Origin: an uncultured Collinsella sp.
GTDB lineage: Bacteria; Actinomycetota; Coriobacteriia; Coriobacteriales; Coriobacteriaceae
NCBI GenBank assembly: GCA_900757185.1
Contig: CAAEMX010000034.1
Location: 1 to 25,128, forward strand
Length of the DNA stretch: 25,128 nucleotides
Direction: 5' to 3'
Shown here: piece by piece, positions 7,378 to 14,106 of the stretch
Layout of the letters: each line of letters opens with the position of its first letter
Position numbering within the stretch: position 1 is the first letter of the stretch
Program-made: the position numbers and the translations under genes
The notes under the pieces: model-generated
The model's input: only the letters and a program-made list of their open reading frames with translations
The model's database searches: none
What the model was told of the DNA's origin: nothing

Positions 7378-8397
7378 GTGGGGACCGCGATCGACATGGC
7401 ATTTGACGGCGCGACGCTTGCCGCCTGCCCGCTCTCGGCGCTGGTGCTCTCGTTTGCCTCCTACGGTTTTTGCGGTTGGGCATGGGAGTCGACAGTATGC
7501 GCCATGCTCAATCACGGACGATTTGCCAACAGTGGCTTTTTGCTGGGGCCGTGCTGCCCCATCTATGGCGCGGGCGGCATTGCCTGCTGGCTGCTGCTGC
7601 GCGGGATTCCGGATGCCTCGAGCCAGTTTGTCGCTGCAGCGCTCGTATGCAGCGTGATCGAATACAGTGTTGGTGTGCTGTTGGAAAAAACAACAGGCGC
7701 GCGCTTTTGGGATTACTCGCACCTGCCGTTTAATTTGCACGGACGCATCTGTCTGTACTGGGCCTGCGCGTTTGGCTTGGGTGCGTTGTGTATTTGCCGC
7801 TTAGTGGAGCCGGCATTGCTGGGGCTGCTTGGCCATCTGCCGGTGCTGATTGTGCGGCTGTCCGCCTTTATCGTCGCGGTCGCGATGATGGTCGACGCGG
7901 CGTGCTCGTTGGCGAGCTGGCGGCGTCTGTCCGATCAGCTGGAGCGCGTCCGGGCTGACCTTGCGGACCGCATCAATGAGTCGCTTGCCGATGCCTCGGA
8001 TTCAATGCTCGAACGTATTCCCGATTCTACGATTGACTCGGTGGCACAGACGCACATCCGTAGCCGTGCCGTTAACGCGTGGCTGGCCGAGCTGGGTGAC
8101 GCCGCGCTCGATGCCCTGCGCGAGAAGGCTTCGATGCCGACGTTTATCGCGGATGGTGCTCGCGGCCTGGCGCTTGCCGCCCGCCGCGTGGCCGATGCCG
8201 CGCCGAGCATGCCGCGCCCGTCGCTCAGTCGTCGCCTTGCCGGCAAGCGCATGAGCCGTCCGGTGCCGAGTGTGTCACTCAGCCGCCGCGACCTGCGCTT
8301 CTTCAATGCCTTCCCGCGTCTGCGCATCAATCGCTACGAAGGTGTCATTCGAGCAACTAATCTCCGCGACCGCGCTCACGAGCTGTTCCGGCGCTAG
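7378..8397 (+). CDS. putative ABC transporter permease, CmpB family membrane protein
   Basis: Membrane protein of 339 aa from the family often named putative ABC transporter permease (CmpB, formerly DUF1113). The N-terminal half has about five hydrophobic segments. The conserved family stretches include SFASYGFCGWAWESTVCAMLNHGRFANSGFLLGPCCPIYGAG (about 21-63) and GARFWDYSHLPFNLHGRICLYWACAFG. The C-terminal half (from about 180) is soluble, helical and Ala/Arg-rich, and longer than in the core family. The start is GTG 7378, 8 nt after AGGAGAGG; an ATG at 7396 is the alternative. No ATPase gene is nearby, so a transport role is doubtful and the function is effectively unknown. It lies in a two-gene unit with the HD protein. 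The 198 bp downstream show no gene or clear terminator. Confidence 0.8.
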   Translation: MGTAIDMAFDGATLAACPLSALVLSFASYGFCGWAWESTVCAMLNHGRFANSGFLLGPCCPIYGAGGIACWLLLRGIPDASSQFVAAALVCSVIEYSVGVLLEKTTGARFWDYSHLPFNLHGRICLYWACAFGLGALCICRLVEPALLGLLGHLPVLIVRLSAFIVAVAMMVDAACSLASWRRLSDQLERVRADLADRINESLADASDSMLERIPDSTIDSVAQTHIRSRAVNAWLAELGDAALDALREKASMPTFIADGARGLALAARRVADAAPSMPRPSLSRRLAGKRMSRPVPSVSLSRRDLRFFNAFPRLRINRYEGVIRATNLRDRAHELFRR

Positions 8398-8595
8398 CCG
8401 GGACGGGCGCGCCCATGGCTCCCTTGCTCGCGTATTTCCCGCTCGTTTCGCGTCCGTTGCCGCGGCGTTTCCAAGATTGCGGCGCCGTTTCCATTCGACA
8501 ACGCAGCGTTTAACAACGCCGTATCTGGTCTACACCAGTTGCCCCTCGGCCGCATTATGGGCGCCGACAACGTTCATGCGACCAAGGGAGAGCGA

Positions 8596-9873
8596 ATGTA
8601 CGATACGGGATCGACAACGTTTATGCTCATCTGCACCATGCTCGTGTTTTTAATGACACCGGGTCTGGCGTTTTTCTATGGTGGCCTGTCCAGGCGCAAA
8701 AATGTCATCAACACCATGCTCATGTGCTTTGGCGCCATTGGCCTGGTTGGTGTGCTATGGATTGTTGCCGGCTGGTCGCTGGCCTACGGTGGCGACGGTT
8801 CCAGCCCGTTTATTGGCGGCTTTGACCAGCTTCTGTGCCTGCCGGTGCTCAACCAGGTGCTGCAGGCGGCCGAGGGCAATGCTGCGGACGGTGCCGTCTA
8901 CCCTCAGATTATCAACATCGCCTTCCAGATGGCGTTTGCCATGATCACCGCTGCTATCGTCACGGGCAGCCTGGCCGGTCGCGTTAAGTTTGGCGCCATG
9001 ACGGCCTTCCTGGGCATTTGGCTGCTTGTGGTCTATGCGCCGCTTGCCCACATGGTCTGGGGCGGCGAGGGCTCTTTTATCGGCGACATCATCGGCGCGC
9101 TCGACTTTGCCGGCGGCGACGTGGTGCACATTTCGTCTGGTCTTACCGGCCTGATCCTCTGCTTAATGCTCGGCCGTCGTCGCGGTTTTGGCATGGTGAG
9201 CTACCGTCCGCATAACGTCCCGTTTGTGGCGCTGGGAGCCGGCCTGCTTTGGTTTGGCTGGTTTGGCTTTAACGGCGGCAGCGAGTTTAAGGCCGATGCC
9301 GTGGCCGCGCTCGCCATCCTCAACACCGTGACGGCCAGCGCGGCGGGCATGGTTTCGTGGCTCGCCGTCGAGCGCGTGCACACCGGTCGCCCCACGCTGG
9401 TGGGCGCTAGCACCGGTCTGGTCGCGGGCCTCGTGGTGGTTACGCCGGGCGCGGGCTTTGTCGAGCCGTGGGCGGCGCTGGTCATGGGCCTGATCGTATC
9501 GCCCGTCTGCTACCTGGCTATCAGTCATCTCAAGACCAAGTTTGGCTACGATGACGCGCTCGACGCGTTTGGCTGCCACGGCATTGGCGGCATCTTGGGC
9601 GGCGTGCTTACGGGCCTGTTCTGCGTGCCGGAGCTTTCGTGGACCGGTAAGGGCGGTCTGTTCTACACGGGCGACGTGTCGCTGCTCATCTCGCAGATTT
9701 TGGGCATTGTGGTGACGGTCGCCATTGTGCTGGTGCTCGATTTGGTCATCGCCGCGGTAGTCAAGGCGCTGTTCCACGGCAGCCTGCGCGTGGACGAGGC
9801 CGACGAGGCGCTGGGCCTGGATACGAGTCAGCACGGCGAGAGCGCATATCCCTCCTTCTCGGGACTCGATTAG
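8596..9873 (+). CDS. amt: ammonium transporter (Amt/MEP/Rh family)
   Basis: Inner-membrane ammonium channel, 425 aa, with about 11 membrane segments as is usual for Amt. The pore residues are in place: Asp170 in DFAGGDVVHISSG, and the twin histidines His178 and His328 (DAFGCHGIGGILGG). The phrases GLAFFYGGLSRRKN (23-36) and LLWFGWFGFNGGSE are family signatures. The start is ATG 8596, after AAGGGAGAG; an upstream in-frame ATG at 8539 would add 19 residues without a ribosome binding site. The PII gene glnK follows 156 bp downstream, and PII normally plugs Amt when nitrogen is plentiful. The C-terminal tail is cytoplasmic and acidic. No signal peptide is present, as is common in non-enterobacterial Amt. 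Confidence 0.96.
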   Translation: MYDTGSTTFMLICTMLVFLMTPGLAFFYGGLSRRKNVINTMLMCFGAIGLVGVLWIVAGWSLAYGGDGSSPFIGGFDQLLCLPVLNQVLQAAEGNAADGAVYPQIINIAFQMAFAMITAAIVTGSLAGRVKFGAMTAFLGIWLLVVYAPLAHMVWGGEGSFIGDIIGALDFAGGDVVHISSGLTGLILCLMLGRRRGFGMVSYRPHNVPFVALGAGLLWFGWFGFNGGSEFKADAVAALAILNTVTASAAGMVSWLAVERVHTGRPTLVGASTGLVAGLVVVTPGAGFVEPWAALVMGLIVSPVCYLAISHLKTKFGYDDALDAFGCHGIGGILGGVLTGLFCVPELSWTGKGGLFYTGDVSLLISQILGIVVTVAIVLVLDLVIAAVVKALFHGSLRVDEADEALGLDTSQHGESAYPSFSGLD

Positions 9874-9874
9874 C

Positions 9875-9984
9875 GGCACGGCTTTCCCAGGCACCCGACC
9901 TTGCCCCTCAAACCGTCGCTTGCGTACCGAAGTACGCGGCGCTCCTCTTTCGGGGCAATCTCGGGCACCTGGAAAACCCGTGCC
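9875..9984. repeat. 110-bp imperfect palindrome between amt and glnK
   Basis: A left arm of 33 nt (9875-9907) and right arm of 33 nt (9952-9984) match at 27 of 33 positions. Both begin or end with GGCACGG/CCGTGCC and contain GCCCC at the inner end. Inside, GCGTAC-CGAA-GTACGC (9922-9937) forms a perfect 6-bp stem with a CGAA tetraloop. There is no U tract, so it is not a standard terminator. It could be a REP-like insertion, a processing site or an attenuator that separates amt from glnK expression. Confidence 0.75.
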
Positions 9985-10029
9985 ATGTGAAGGACAATTC
10001 ATTTCTTTTATTGAGGAGAGGAATTCATT

Positions 10030-10368
10030 ATGAAAAAGATCACGGCTATCGTGCGTCAGGAAAAGCTTGAGGTTCTCAAAGATGCGCTGTTCGCTGCCGA
10101 TGTTCGCGGCATGACTATCAACCAGGTGCAGGGCTGCGGCGCACAGCATGGCTGGAAGGAATACGTGCGCGGCAACGAGCTGCTTGTCAACACGATTCCC
10201 AAGGTGCAGTTCACCCTCATCTGCGCCGATGAGCACGTCGACGGCATTGTCGACATCATCTGCGATGCCGCCCGCACCGGTGCCGTCGGCGACGGCAAGA
10301 TTTGGGTCGAGCCGGTCGAGGAGGTTATCCGCATCCGTACCGGCGAACACGGCCCCGCCGCGGTGTAG
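10030..10368 (+). CDS. glnK: nitrogen regulatory protein P-II
   Basis: Trimeric PII signal protein of 112 aa, the standard length. It senses ATP/ADP and 2-oxoglutarate and controls Amt. The N-terminal MKKITAIVR strand, GDGKIWVEPVEEVIRIRTGE (nucleotide-binding B/C loops) and the Arg pair in RIRTGE are intact. Gln39 (2-oxoglutarate ligand region) is kept. The T-loop reads AQHGWKEYVRGNELLVN (38-54). It aligns without gaps with E. coli GlnB, and the uridylylated Tyr51 is Leu51 here. A GAGGAGAGG ribosome binding site lies 8-9 nt upstream. Being next to amt indicates GlnK function. Control probably works through ligand binding alone, or by a modification other than at Tyr51. Confidence 0.95.
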   Translation: MKKITAIVRQEKLEVLKDALFAADVRGMTINQVQGCGAQHGWKEYVRGNELLVNTIPKVQFTLICADEHVDGIVDIICDAARTGAVGDGKIWVEPVEEVIRIRTGEHGPAAV

Positions 10369-10381
10369 AATCGACCGCCTA

Positions 10382-10435
10382 CCATCCGCAACGTTAAAAT
10401 GCTGCAATGAGGCACAAGACTTGCGTTGCGGATGG
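10382..10435. promoter_or_regulatory. 12-bp inverted repeat in the TetR-gene leader
   Basis: CCATCCGCAACG (10382-10393) and its exact reverse complement (10424-10435) are separated by 30 nt and end 7 nt before the proposed ATG 10443. The right arm covers the only purine-rich stretch (GCGGATGG) that could serve as ribosome binding site. It may therefore limit translation, or act as the end of the glnK transcript; it has no U tract. Confidence 0.5.
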
Positions 10436-10442
10436 ACGGATT

Positions 10443-11105
10443 ATGGGTCGTAATAAATATCCCGAGGAGACGGTCGCGAAGATTCTCGACGCGGCGCTGG
10501 AGCTATTCTGCGCACAGGGTTATGAGGGGACGAGCATTCAAGATATCGTCGACCGCCTCGATGGCATGACCAAGGGCGCTGTCTATCATCACTTTAAGAG
10601 TAAAGAGGAGATTTTCGACGCCGCATTTGATCGGGCAATGGCTCCGATTGTTGAGCGCCGTCGCTCAATGCTTGGCATCGGTAATATGACCGGAGCCCAA
10701 AAGCTCAAGCAGCTGTATGCGCCCGAGTCCGTCGTTCCACAAATTGAGCTATGGGCACGCATACATCCTGCGACGGATCCGGTAAAAAGCTCGCGTCTAC
10801 TGGCGATGCAGTACCAGGGCTCGTTTGACGAGTCGGCCGATGGCTGTCTCTTGCCAGTGATCGAGGAGGGCATCACCGACGGCTCCATTGCGTGCGAATG
10901 CCCGCGCGAAGCGGCGGAGGCCGTATCGTTGTTGGCGAATCTTTGGCTGCTGCCATTGTTCCGTCCGCTCGAGCCCAAGGAGCGAATGCTCGCTCGCGCA
11001 CAATGTTTGGCGCAGATGGCGGCTGCGGTGGGGCTCGATTTGGGTAATGAAGTGCTTCAGACAACGGCGCAGATTTGGGACGTATGGGACCGCGCCGGGT
11101 GGTAA
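10443..11105 (+). CDS. TetR/AcrR family transcriptional regulator
   Basis: DNA-binding repressor of about 220 aa. The N-terminal TetR domain is clear: YPEETVAKILDAALELFCAQGYEGTSIQDIVDRL, then the recognition helix region MTKGAVYHHFKSKEEIF (about 42-58). The C-terminal part is a ligand-binding/dimer domain with no recognisable ligand. The start ATG 10443 (MGRNKY) fits the family; an upstream in-frame ATG at 10407 would add 12 residues lying inside the inverted repeat. It is followed by a terminator and the MFS gene. Two operator-like palindromes sharing GGTATGTA flank that terminator, so this protein most likely represses the exporter gene. A drug or metabolite inducer is likely but unknown. 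Confidence 0.9.
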   Translation: MGRNKYPEETVAKILDAALELFCAQGYEGTSIQDIVDRLDGMTKGAVYHHFKSKEEIFDAAFDRAMAPIVERRRSMLGIGNMTGAQKLKQLYAPESVVPQIELWARIHPATDPVKSSRLLAMQYQGSFDESADGCLLPVIEEGITDGSIACECPREAAEAVSLLANLWLLPLFRPLEPKERMLARAQCLAQMAAAVGLDLGNEVLQTTAQIWDVWDRAGW

Positions 11106-11106
11106 T

Positions 11107-11127
11107 ATAGATACCAACGGTATGTAA
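11107..11127. promoter_or_regulatory. operator-like palindrome O1
   Basis: Imperfect 8+5+8 palindrome starting two bases after the TetR stop. It shares ATAC-n(4/5)-GGTATGTA with O2, 65 bp downstream. It is probably a second, weaker site for the neighbouring TetR protein. Confidence 0.5.
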
Positions 11128-11138
11128 TTGATTTGTGA

Positions 11139-11160
11139 GGGCAGCTCCGGCTGCCCTTTT
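11139..11160 (+). terminator. terminator of the TetR gene
   Basis: Perfect 7-bp stem GGGCAGC / GCTGCCC (11139-11145 and 11150-11156) closed by a TCCG tetraloop and followed by TTTT. It separates the regulator from the MFS gene, which therefore needs its own promoter near O2. Confidence 0.8.
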
Positions 11161-11171
11161 CAAGCCGATAA

Positions 11172-11192
11172 ATACATACTAGTGGTATGTAT
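11172..11192. promoter_or_regulatory. operator-like palindrome O2 upstream of the MFS gene
   Basis: Perfect 8-bp arms ATACATAC / GTATGTAT around TAGTG, lying 13 bp before the MFS start codon. Position and shape fit a TetR-family operator covering the transcript start or leader of the exporter gene. It shares its right half with O1. Confidence 0.7.
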
Positions 11193-11205
11193 AGGGGGTA
11201 GGCTT

Positions 11206-12468
11206 ATGGCTGGAATGCGGAGGAGTGGCGTCTCGTTGACGCAAAAAACAGTGCGATCTATCAGGCTTTTTGGCCTTCTTGTTGCGCAGCTGTGCACGTA
11301 TTCGATGCTGTCGGCGCTGTGCTTTGCGTATCCGCTTTACTTGTTCGATTGCAGCGGCTCGTCAACGTTATATGGCGCCGTCGCGGCGATAGCGTTCATA
11401 CCAGGTGTGCTCGCGACTCCGGTTGGCGGGATCTTAGCGGATCGGGGAAGACATCGCGAGGTCCTCGTGGCCCTCGGCATTGCTCTGATGACCGCATCAC
11501 TGCTGTCTATCCCCATGAAGCACTCATTGCCTCTTGCGGTCGTCGTAGTAGCGATACTTTGTGTTCAATATGGCGTTCAATCGCTGATAAAGCCAATGCT
11601 CCAAATTGAGACGGTGCGCATGGCGGGTGAAGAGAAGGTTGAGCGGGCCACCGCATTGGTTTCGCAGATGACTATGGCGAGCAATATCTTGGGCCCTGTG
11701 GTCGGGACGGCAGTCTATGGGTGTTTTGGTATCGACACCCTTTGCGCGATCGCGTCGGTGACGTTTGCGATTTCAGCCCTGCTGTTTGGGGGCGCGCTCA
11801 AGCAAAATGCCTCATCTGAAACGATGGGAGACTGCGCGACTCGTACGACATGCCGAAACGATTTTCGGGAGTCGATTCGGTATCTGTTGCAAAATGCATC
11901 ATTGGTCGCCGTGATTTTGCTTGCGGCCGTTTTAAACCTTGCGTTGGTTGGGCTAACGATTGGCGCTCCCATTATTGTTACAAAGCATCTTGGCATGCAA
12001 TCGTCCTGCGTTGGGATGGTTGAGGTTGCTCTGGGCTTGGGTGGTCTTGCCGGCAGTGGCTTGGTCGGCATTTGGCCGCATCGCTTTTCTCTCAATGGCA
12101 TATGTCGATATGTTGCGATGATCTGTTTAGGAGTCGTACCGATTATTGTTACGCTACTGTTCGGCGCGGATGTATGCGTGTTCACCGTGTTTACGGTTGG
12201 TTCGGCATGGGTCATGGTGTGGGTGGCCATTGCGTCGGTTGAAATCATCGCGTTTGTTCAGCGGGCAGCGCCGACTGAGCTCTGCGGAAAAGTGCTTTCG
12301 GTCGTTTACATGGTCCTTTCCTGCGCAACACCTATCGGCCAATTGACGTACGGGGTTGCATATGATCGATGGACACCGGCGATTGTATTCGCAGCCATGT
12401 TGGCGGTGCTGACGTTGACGACGGCGCTGTTTTATCGGCTGAAAAGTCGCTTGTGGCGATTGATTTAA
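11206..12468 (+). CDS. MFS transporter (DHA-type efflux)
   Basis: Twelve-helix major facilitator, 420 aa, probably an exporter of a drug or metabolite. The first helix starts near RLFGLLVAQLCTYSML, and the conserved MFS motif A after helix 2 reads GGILADRGRHREV. The two halves are divided by a polar loop near SSETMGDCATRTTCRND. Resemblance is to DHA3-like (macrolide-efflux type) proteins, but the substrate cannot be told from sequence. The start is ATG 11206, 7 nt after GGGGG; the in-frame ATG at 11128 lies across the terminator and operator and is not credible. The TetR gene and operators upstream indicate inducible expression. Codon use is more AT-rich than in neighbouring genes, a mild sign of transfer. 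Confidence 0.9.
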   Translation: MAGMRRSGVSLTQKTVRSIRLFGLLVAQLCTYSMLSALCFAYPLYLFDCSGSSTLYGAVAAIAFIPGVLATPVGGILADRGRHREVLVALGIALMTASLLSIPMKHSLPLAVVVVAILCVQYGVQSLIKPMLQIETVRMAGEEKVERATALVSQMTMASNILGPVVGTAVYGCFGIDTLCAIASVTFAISALLFGGALKQNASSETMGDCATRTTCRNDFRESIRYLLQNASLVAVILLAAVLNLALVGLTIGAPIIVTKHLGMQSSCVGMVEVALGLGGLAGSGLVGIWPHRFSLNGICRYVAMICLGVVPIIVTLLFGADVCVFTVFTVGSAWVMVWVAIASVEIIAFVQRAAPTELCGKVLSVVYMVLSCATPIGQLTYGVAYDRWTPAIVFAAMLAVLTLTTALFYRLKSRLWRLI

Positions 12469-12540
12469 CGCGCTGGGGCACTGTGGCTTTGCGGGAGCGA
12501 ATGTCCCGGCGCGTTGGAGCGCCCTTGCATGGGCGCGCTC
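12467..12540. repeat. two nested-style inverted repeats after the MFS gene
   Basis: AACGCGCTGGG (12467-12477, overlapping the stop) pairs with CCCGGCGCGTT (12505-12515) with one G-U. A second hairpin, GAGCGCCC / GGGCGCGCTC with a 2-nt bulge, spans 12517-12540. Neither has a U tract, but together they probably end MFS transcription or protect the 3' end. Confidence 0.45.
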
Positions 12541-12583
12541 ATTCTCGTCTAAAATATCGTGCAGACGAAAGAGAGGCATGCCC

Positions 12584-13441
12584 ATGATCAAGATGTTTGC
12601 GAGTGACTTAGACGGAACGCTGCTGAACGCCCTGCACGAGGCAGACGGGGCTATCCGCCGTGCCATTCGCGAGCTGACCGAGGCTGGCCTGCATGTGGTT
12701 CCCGCGACCGGGCGCTCGACGTTGCCGATCGGCGAGCATGGCTTTACGGGCCTGGCGCTTGACGCCTGCTGCTCTAACGGCTCCATCGTGCGCGACAGTC
12801 ATGGCGAGGTGCTCAAGACCTGGACCATCGACCCACAGATCACCGAGGAGCTGCTCAAGGAGTTTCCAGATATCTGCTTTGACTGCTCCACGCCCGACGG
12901 TATGTTCTCGAGCGGTTCGTTCGAGATGCACCAGGCGGGCTTTAAAAAGGACAGCCCCATCAAGCGCATCGTGATGCGTGGTATGCGTGCGCGTGGCGGG
13001 TATCACGAGGAGCAGTATTTTGACCAGTCGATCGGCGACATCCTGCGCCACGATGTGTGCAAGATCAACTGCCGTGTGATCTCGTCCGAGCTGGAGCGCG
13101 ACCTTAAGGCGTATTTGGCCGAGCGCTCGGACCGCGTGGTCAACGCGCCGTTTGACCCGGTGATGTTCGAGATCACGGATGTGGCATGCAACAAGGGCGA
13201 GAGCGTGGTCTGGCTGGCGGGCTACTACGGCATTGCCGAGGACGAGGTCGCGGTCTACGGCGACGGCGGCAACGACATTGCCATGCTCAAGCGTTTCCGC
13301 CACAGCTACGCGACCAAAAACGCTAGCGCTGCAGCTAAAGCCGCCGCGAGCGCAACTATCGGCAGCTGCATGGTCCATGCCGTCCCCAAACACATGCTCG
13401 CCACCATGCGCGAGCAAAACTCCCGCACCGTCATCGAATAA
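12584..13441 (+). CDS. Cof-type HAD-IIB family hydrolase (sugar-phosphate phosphatase type)
   Basis: Cytoplasmic haloacid-dehalogenase phosphatase of 285 aa. Motif I is SDLDGTLLN, with nucleophile Asp8 and acid/base Asp10. Motif II lies near VVPATGRS. Lys204 sits in CNKGESVVWL, and motif IV GDGGNDIAML has Asp227 and Asp231. The cap of the Cof/IIB type is between motifs II and III. Such enzymes dephosphorylate sugar phosphates, FMN or PLP; the substrate is unknown. The start chosen is ATG 12584, because GAGAGG lies 7 nt before it. The ATG at 12578 is only one base from that site. The gene seems monocistronic; its stop codon overlaps the left arm of a REP-like palindrome that may serve as terminator. 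Confidence 0.92.
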   Translation: MIKMFASDLDGTLLNALHEADGAIRRAIRELTEAGLHVVPATGRSTLPIGEHGFTGLALDACCSNGSIVRDSHGEVLKTWTIDPQITEELLKEFPDICFDCSTPDGMFSSGSFEMHQAGFKKDSPIKRIVMRGMRARGGYHEEQYFDQSIGDILRHDVCKINCRVISSELERDLKAYLAERSDRVVNAPFDPVMFEITDVACNKGESVVWLAGYYGIAEDEVAVYGDGGNDIAMLKRFRHSYATKNASAAAKAAASATIGSCMVHAVPKHMLATMREQNSRTVIE

Positions 13442-13471
13442 TGTGACAAAGGGACACTTCCTTTGTCACAT
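13441..13471. repeat. REP-like palindrome 1
   Basis: Perfect 12-nt arms ATGTGACAAAGG / CCTTTGTCACAT with a 7-nt loop (GACACTT). The left arm begins on the last base of the HAD stop codon. It shares the CAAAGG...CCTTTG core with the palindromes at 13748-13792 and 14192-14222. Confidence 0.8.
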
Positions 13472-13519
13472 GGGAGATGCCGGCTTTTGGCGTATAGGAC
13501 TGTTACGCTTTCGCCACCA

Positions 13520-13728
13520 ACAAATTTCGAGTTATTCGGCCTGTCGGAGGTCGTTAAATGGCAAAAGATGCCCTCTCAGGAACATTCACACCTCTAATGG
13601 TGTTTGATTCGGTGACGTAAGTGAGCAAATGGGCATGCATGCGCTCAAATAAGGACAAAAACTCTTAGATAATCCCGGCGGTGCATTTATACAGAACCAG
13701 CAGCGTGGCCGAATAACTTGAAAAATGT
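13520..13728. mobile_element. 209-bp segment with 22-bp terminal inverted repeats (MITE-like candidate)
   Basis: The left end (13520-13541) and right end (13707-13728) match in inverted orientation at 19 of 22 positions. The inner 12 bases, AGTTATTCGGCC, match exactly. No clear target-site duplication is visible. Between the ends lies a 20-codon ORF with a perfect ribosome binding site and a small hairpin GGCA-AAAGA-TGCC. It encodes no transposase. It may be a non-autonomous element, or alternatively a structured RNA closed by the long-range stem. Confidence 0.45.
13558..13620 (+). CDS. possible 20-aa small protein
   Basis: ATG with GGAGG placed 7 nt upstream, then 20 codons (MAKDALSGTFTPLMVFDSVT) and TAA. 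The ribosome binding site is as good as any in the window, but the ORF is too short for its composition to prove coding. It lies inside the segment bounded by inverted repeats. It is not recognised. It could be a leader peptide, a small protein carried by a mobile element, or chance. Confidence 0.35.
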   Translation: MAKDALSGTFTPLMVFDSVT

Positions 13729-13747
13729 AGGTAGCAGTTCGGCGACA

Positions 13748-13792
13748 AGCTCGGGTATGGCAAAGGAACTGTTCCTTTGCCATACCCGAGCT
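13748..13792. repeat. REP-like palindrome 2, 45-bp near-perfect
   Basis: Perfect 22-nt arms (13748-13769 and 13771-13792) flank a single central T. The core GGCAAAGGAAC-T-GTTCCTTTGCC resembles palindrome 1. It stands just upstream of the toxin-candidate promoter and could form a cruciform or a strong RNA stem in either direction. Confidence 0.85.
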
Positions 13793-13818
13793 CCGATCTT
13801 CTGAAATGCGAACAAACA

Positions 13819-13848
13819 TTCGCATATCTAATTGCGCTTTGATAGAAT
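13819..13848 (+). promoter_or_regulatory. promoter of the toxin-candidate gene
   Basis: The -10 is TAGAAT (13843-13848), preceded by TGA, making an extended -10 (TGn). The -35 TTCGCA (13819-13824) is 18 bp upstream and matches consensus at four of six. A start near 13855 would give a leader of about 58 nt. Confidence 0.6.
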
Positions 13849-13886
13849 TGATGCTGTTGGCGGCAGTTCCATGTGCCGGGCAGCGC

Positions 13887-13904
13887 CCTCCATTTGATGG
13901 GAGG
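13887..13904 (+). promoter_or_regulatory. hairpin hiding the toxin-candidate ribosome binding site
   Basis: CCTCCAT (13887-13893) pairs with ATGGGAGG (13897-13904) around TTG with one bulged G. This buries the whole GGAGG site. Hidden ribosome binding sites are a known feature of type I toxin mRNAs. Confidence 0.6.
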
Positions 13905-13912
13905 TGATGCCC

Positions 13913-14038
13913 ATGACCGATTTGATTGATTTTGTGAGGCTCCTGACCGCCTTGGTCTCGCTCCTCACGACGCTCATCGGACTTTCCGAGGCACTCAAGC
14001 AACGTTCGAAGCAACGTAGAAGGGGTCGCCGCCGCTAA
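13913..14038 (+). CDS. small hydrophobic basic peptide, candidate type I toxin
   Basis: A 41-aa peptide: an acidic start (MTDLIDF), a hydrophobic helix of about 18 residues (7-24, with LLTALVSLLTTLIGL at its core) and a tail of 13 residues with nine Lys/Arg (29-41). One membrane helix plus a charged tail is the plan of type I toxins such as TxpA, BsrG and Fst. No named family is recognised. The start is ATG 13913, 8 nt after GGAGG; ATG 13907 in the same frame is too close to the site. It has its own extended -10 promoter, a hairpin over the ribosome binding site, and an opposing promoter downstream. A hairpin at 14020-14052 overlaps the stop codon. Toxicity is inferred. A small regulatory membrane peptide or a holin-like protein are alternatives. 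Confidence 0.65.
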   Translation: MTDLIDFVRLLTALVSLLTTLIGLSEALKQRSKQRRRGRRR

Positions 14039-14100
14039 GGCGTTGACCCCTTAAACCAAGCAACGGCGCTGCCCAGCTTAGCAGAACTTGGGCTGCCGTC
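14020..14100 (-). ncRNA. candidate antisense antitoxin RNA
   Basis: Predicted from a minus-strand promoter (14107-14135) that fires towards the 3' end of the toxin-candidate gene. The RNA would start near 14100. It would fold a first stem from GCAGCCCA and TGGGCAGC with one mismatch (about 14063-14094), then reach the hairpin AAGGGGTC / GACCCCTT (14020-14027 and 14045-14052), which overlaps the last codons and stop of the toxin gene. Overlap at the 3' ends is the layout of txpA/RatA and bsrG/SR4. Neither strand has a strong U tract after that hairpin, so the 3' end is uncertain and may extend further into the gene. Confidence 0.5.
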
Positions 14101-14106
14101 GGCACT

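Noticed and set aside
9163..10407. A 414-codon minus-strand open frame over amt and glnK
   Set aside because: It covers parts of two well-identified plus-strand genes and the palindrome between them; no start site or domain supports it.
13586..14014. A 142-codon minus-strand frame across the toxin candidate
   Set aside because: It crosses a 45-bp palindrome and repeats, has no ribosome binding site, and starts inside the small plus-strand gene that has promoter and ribosome binding site.
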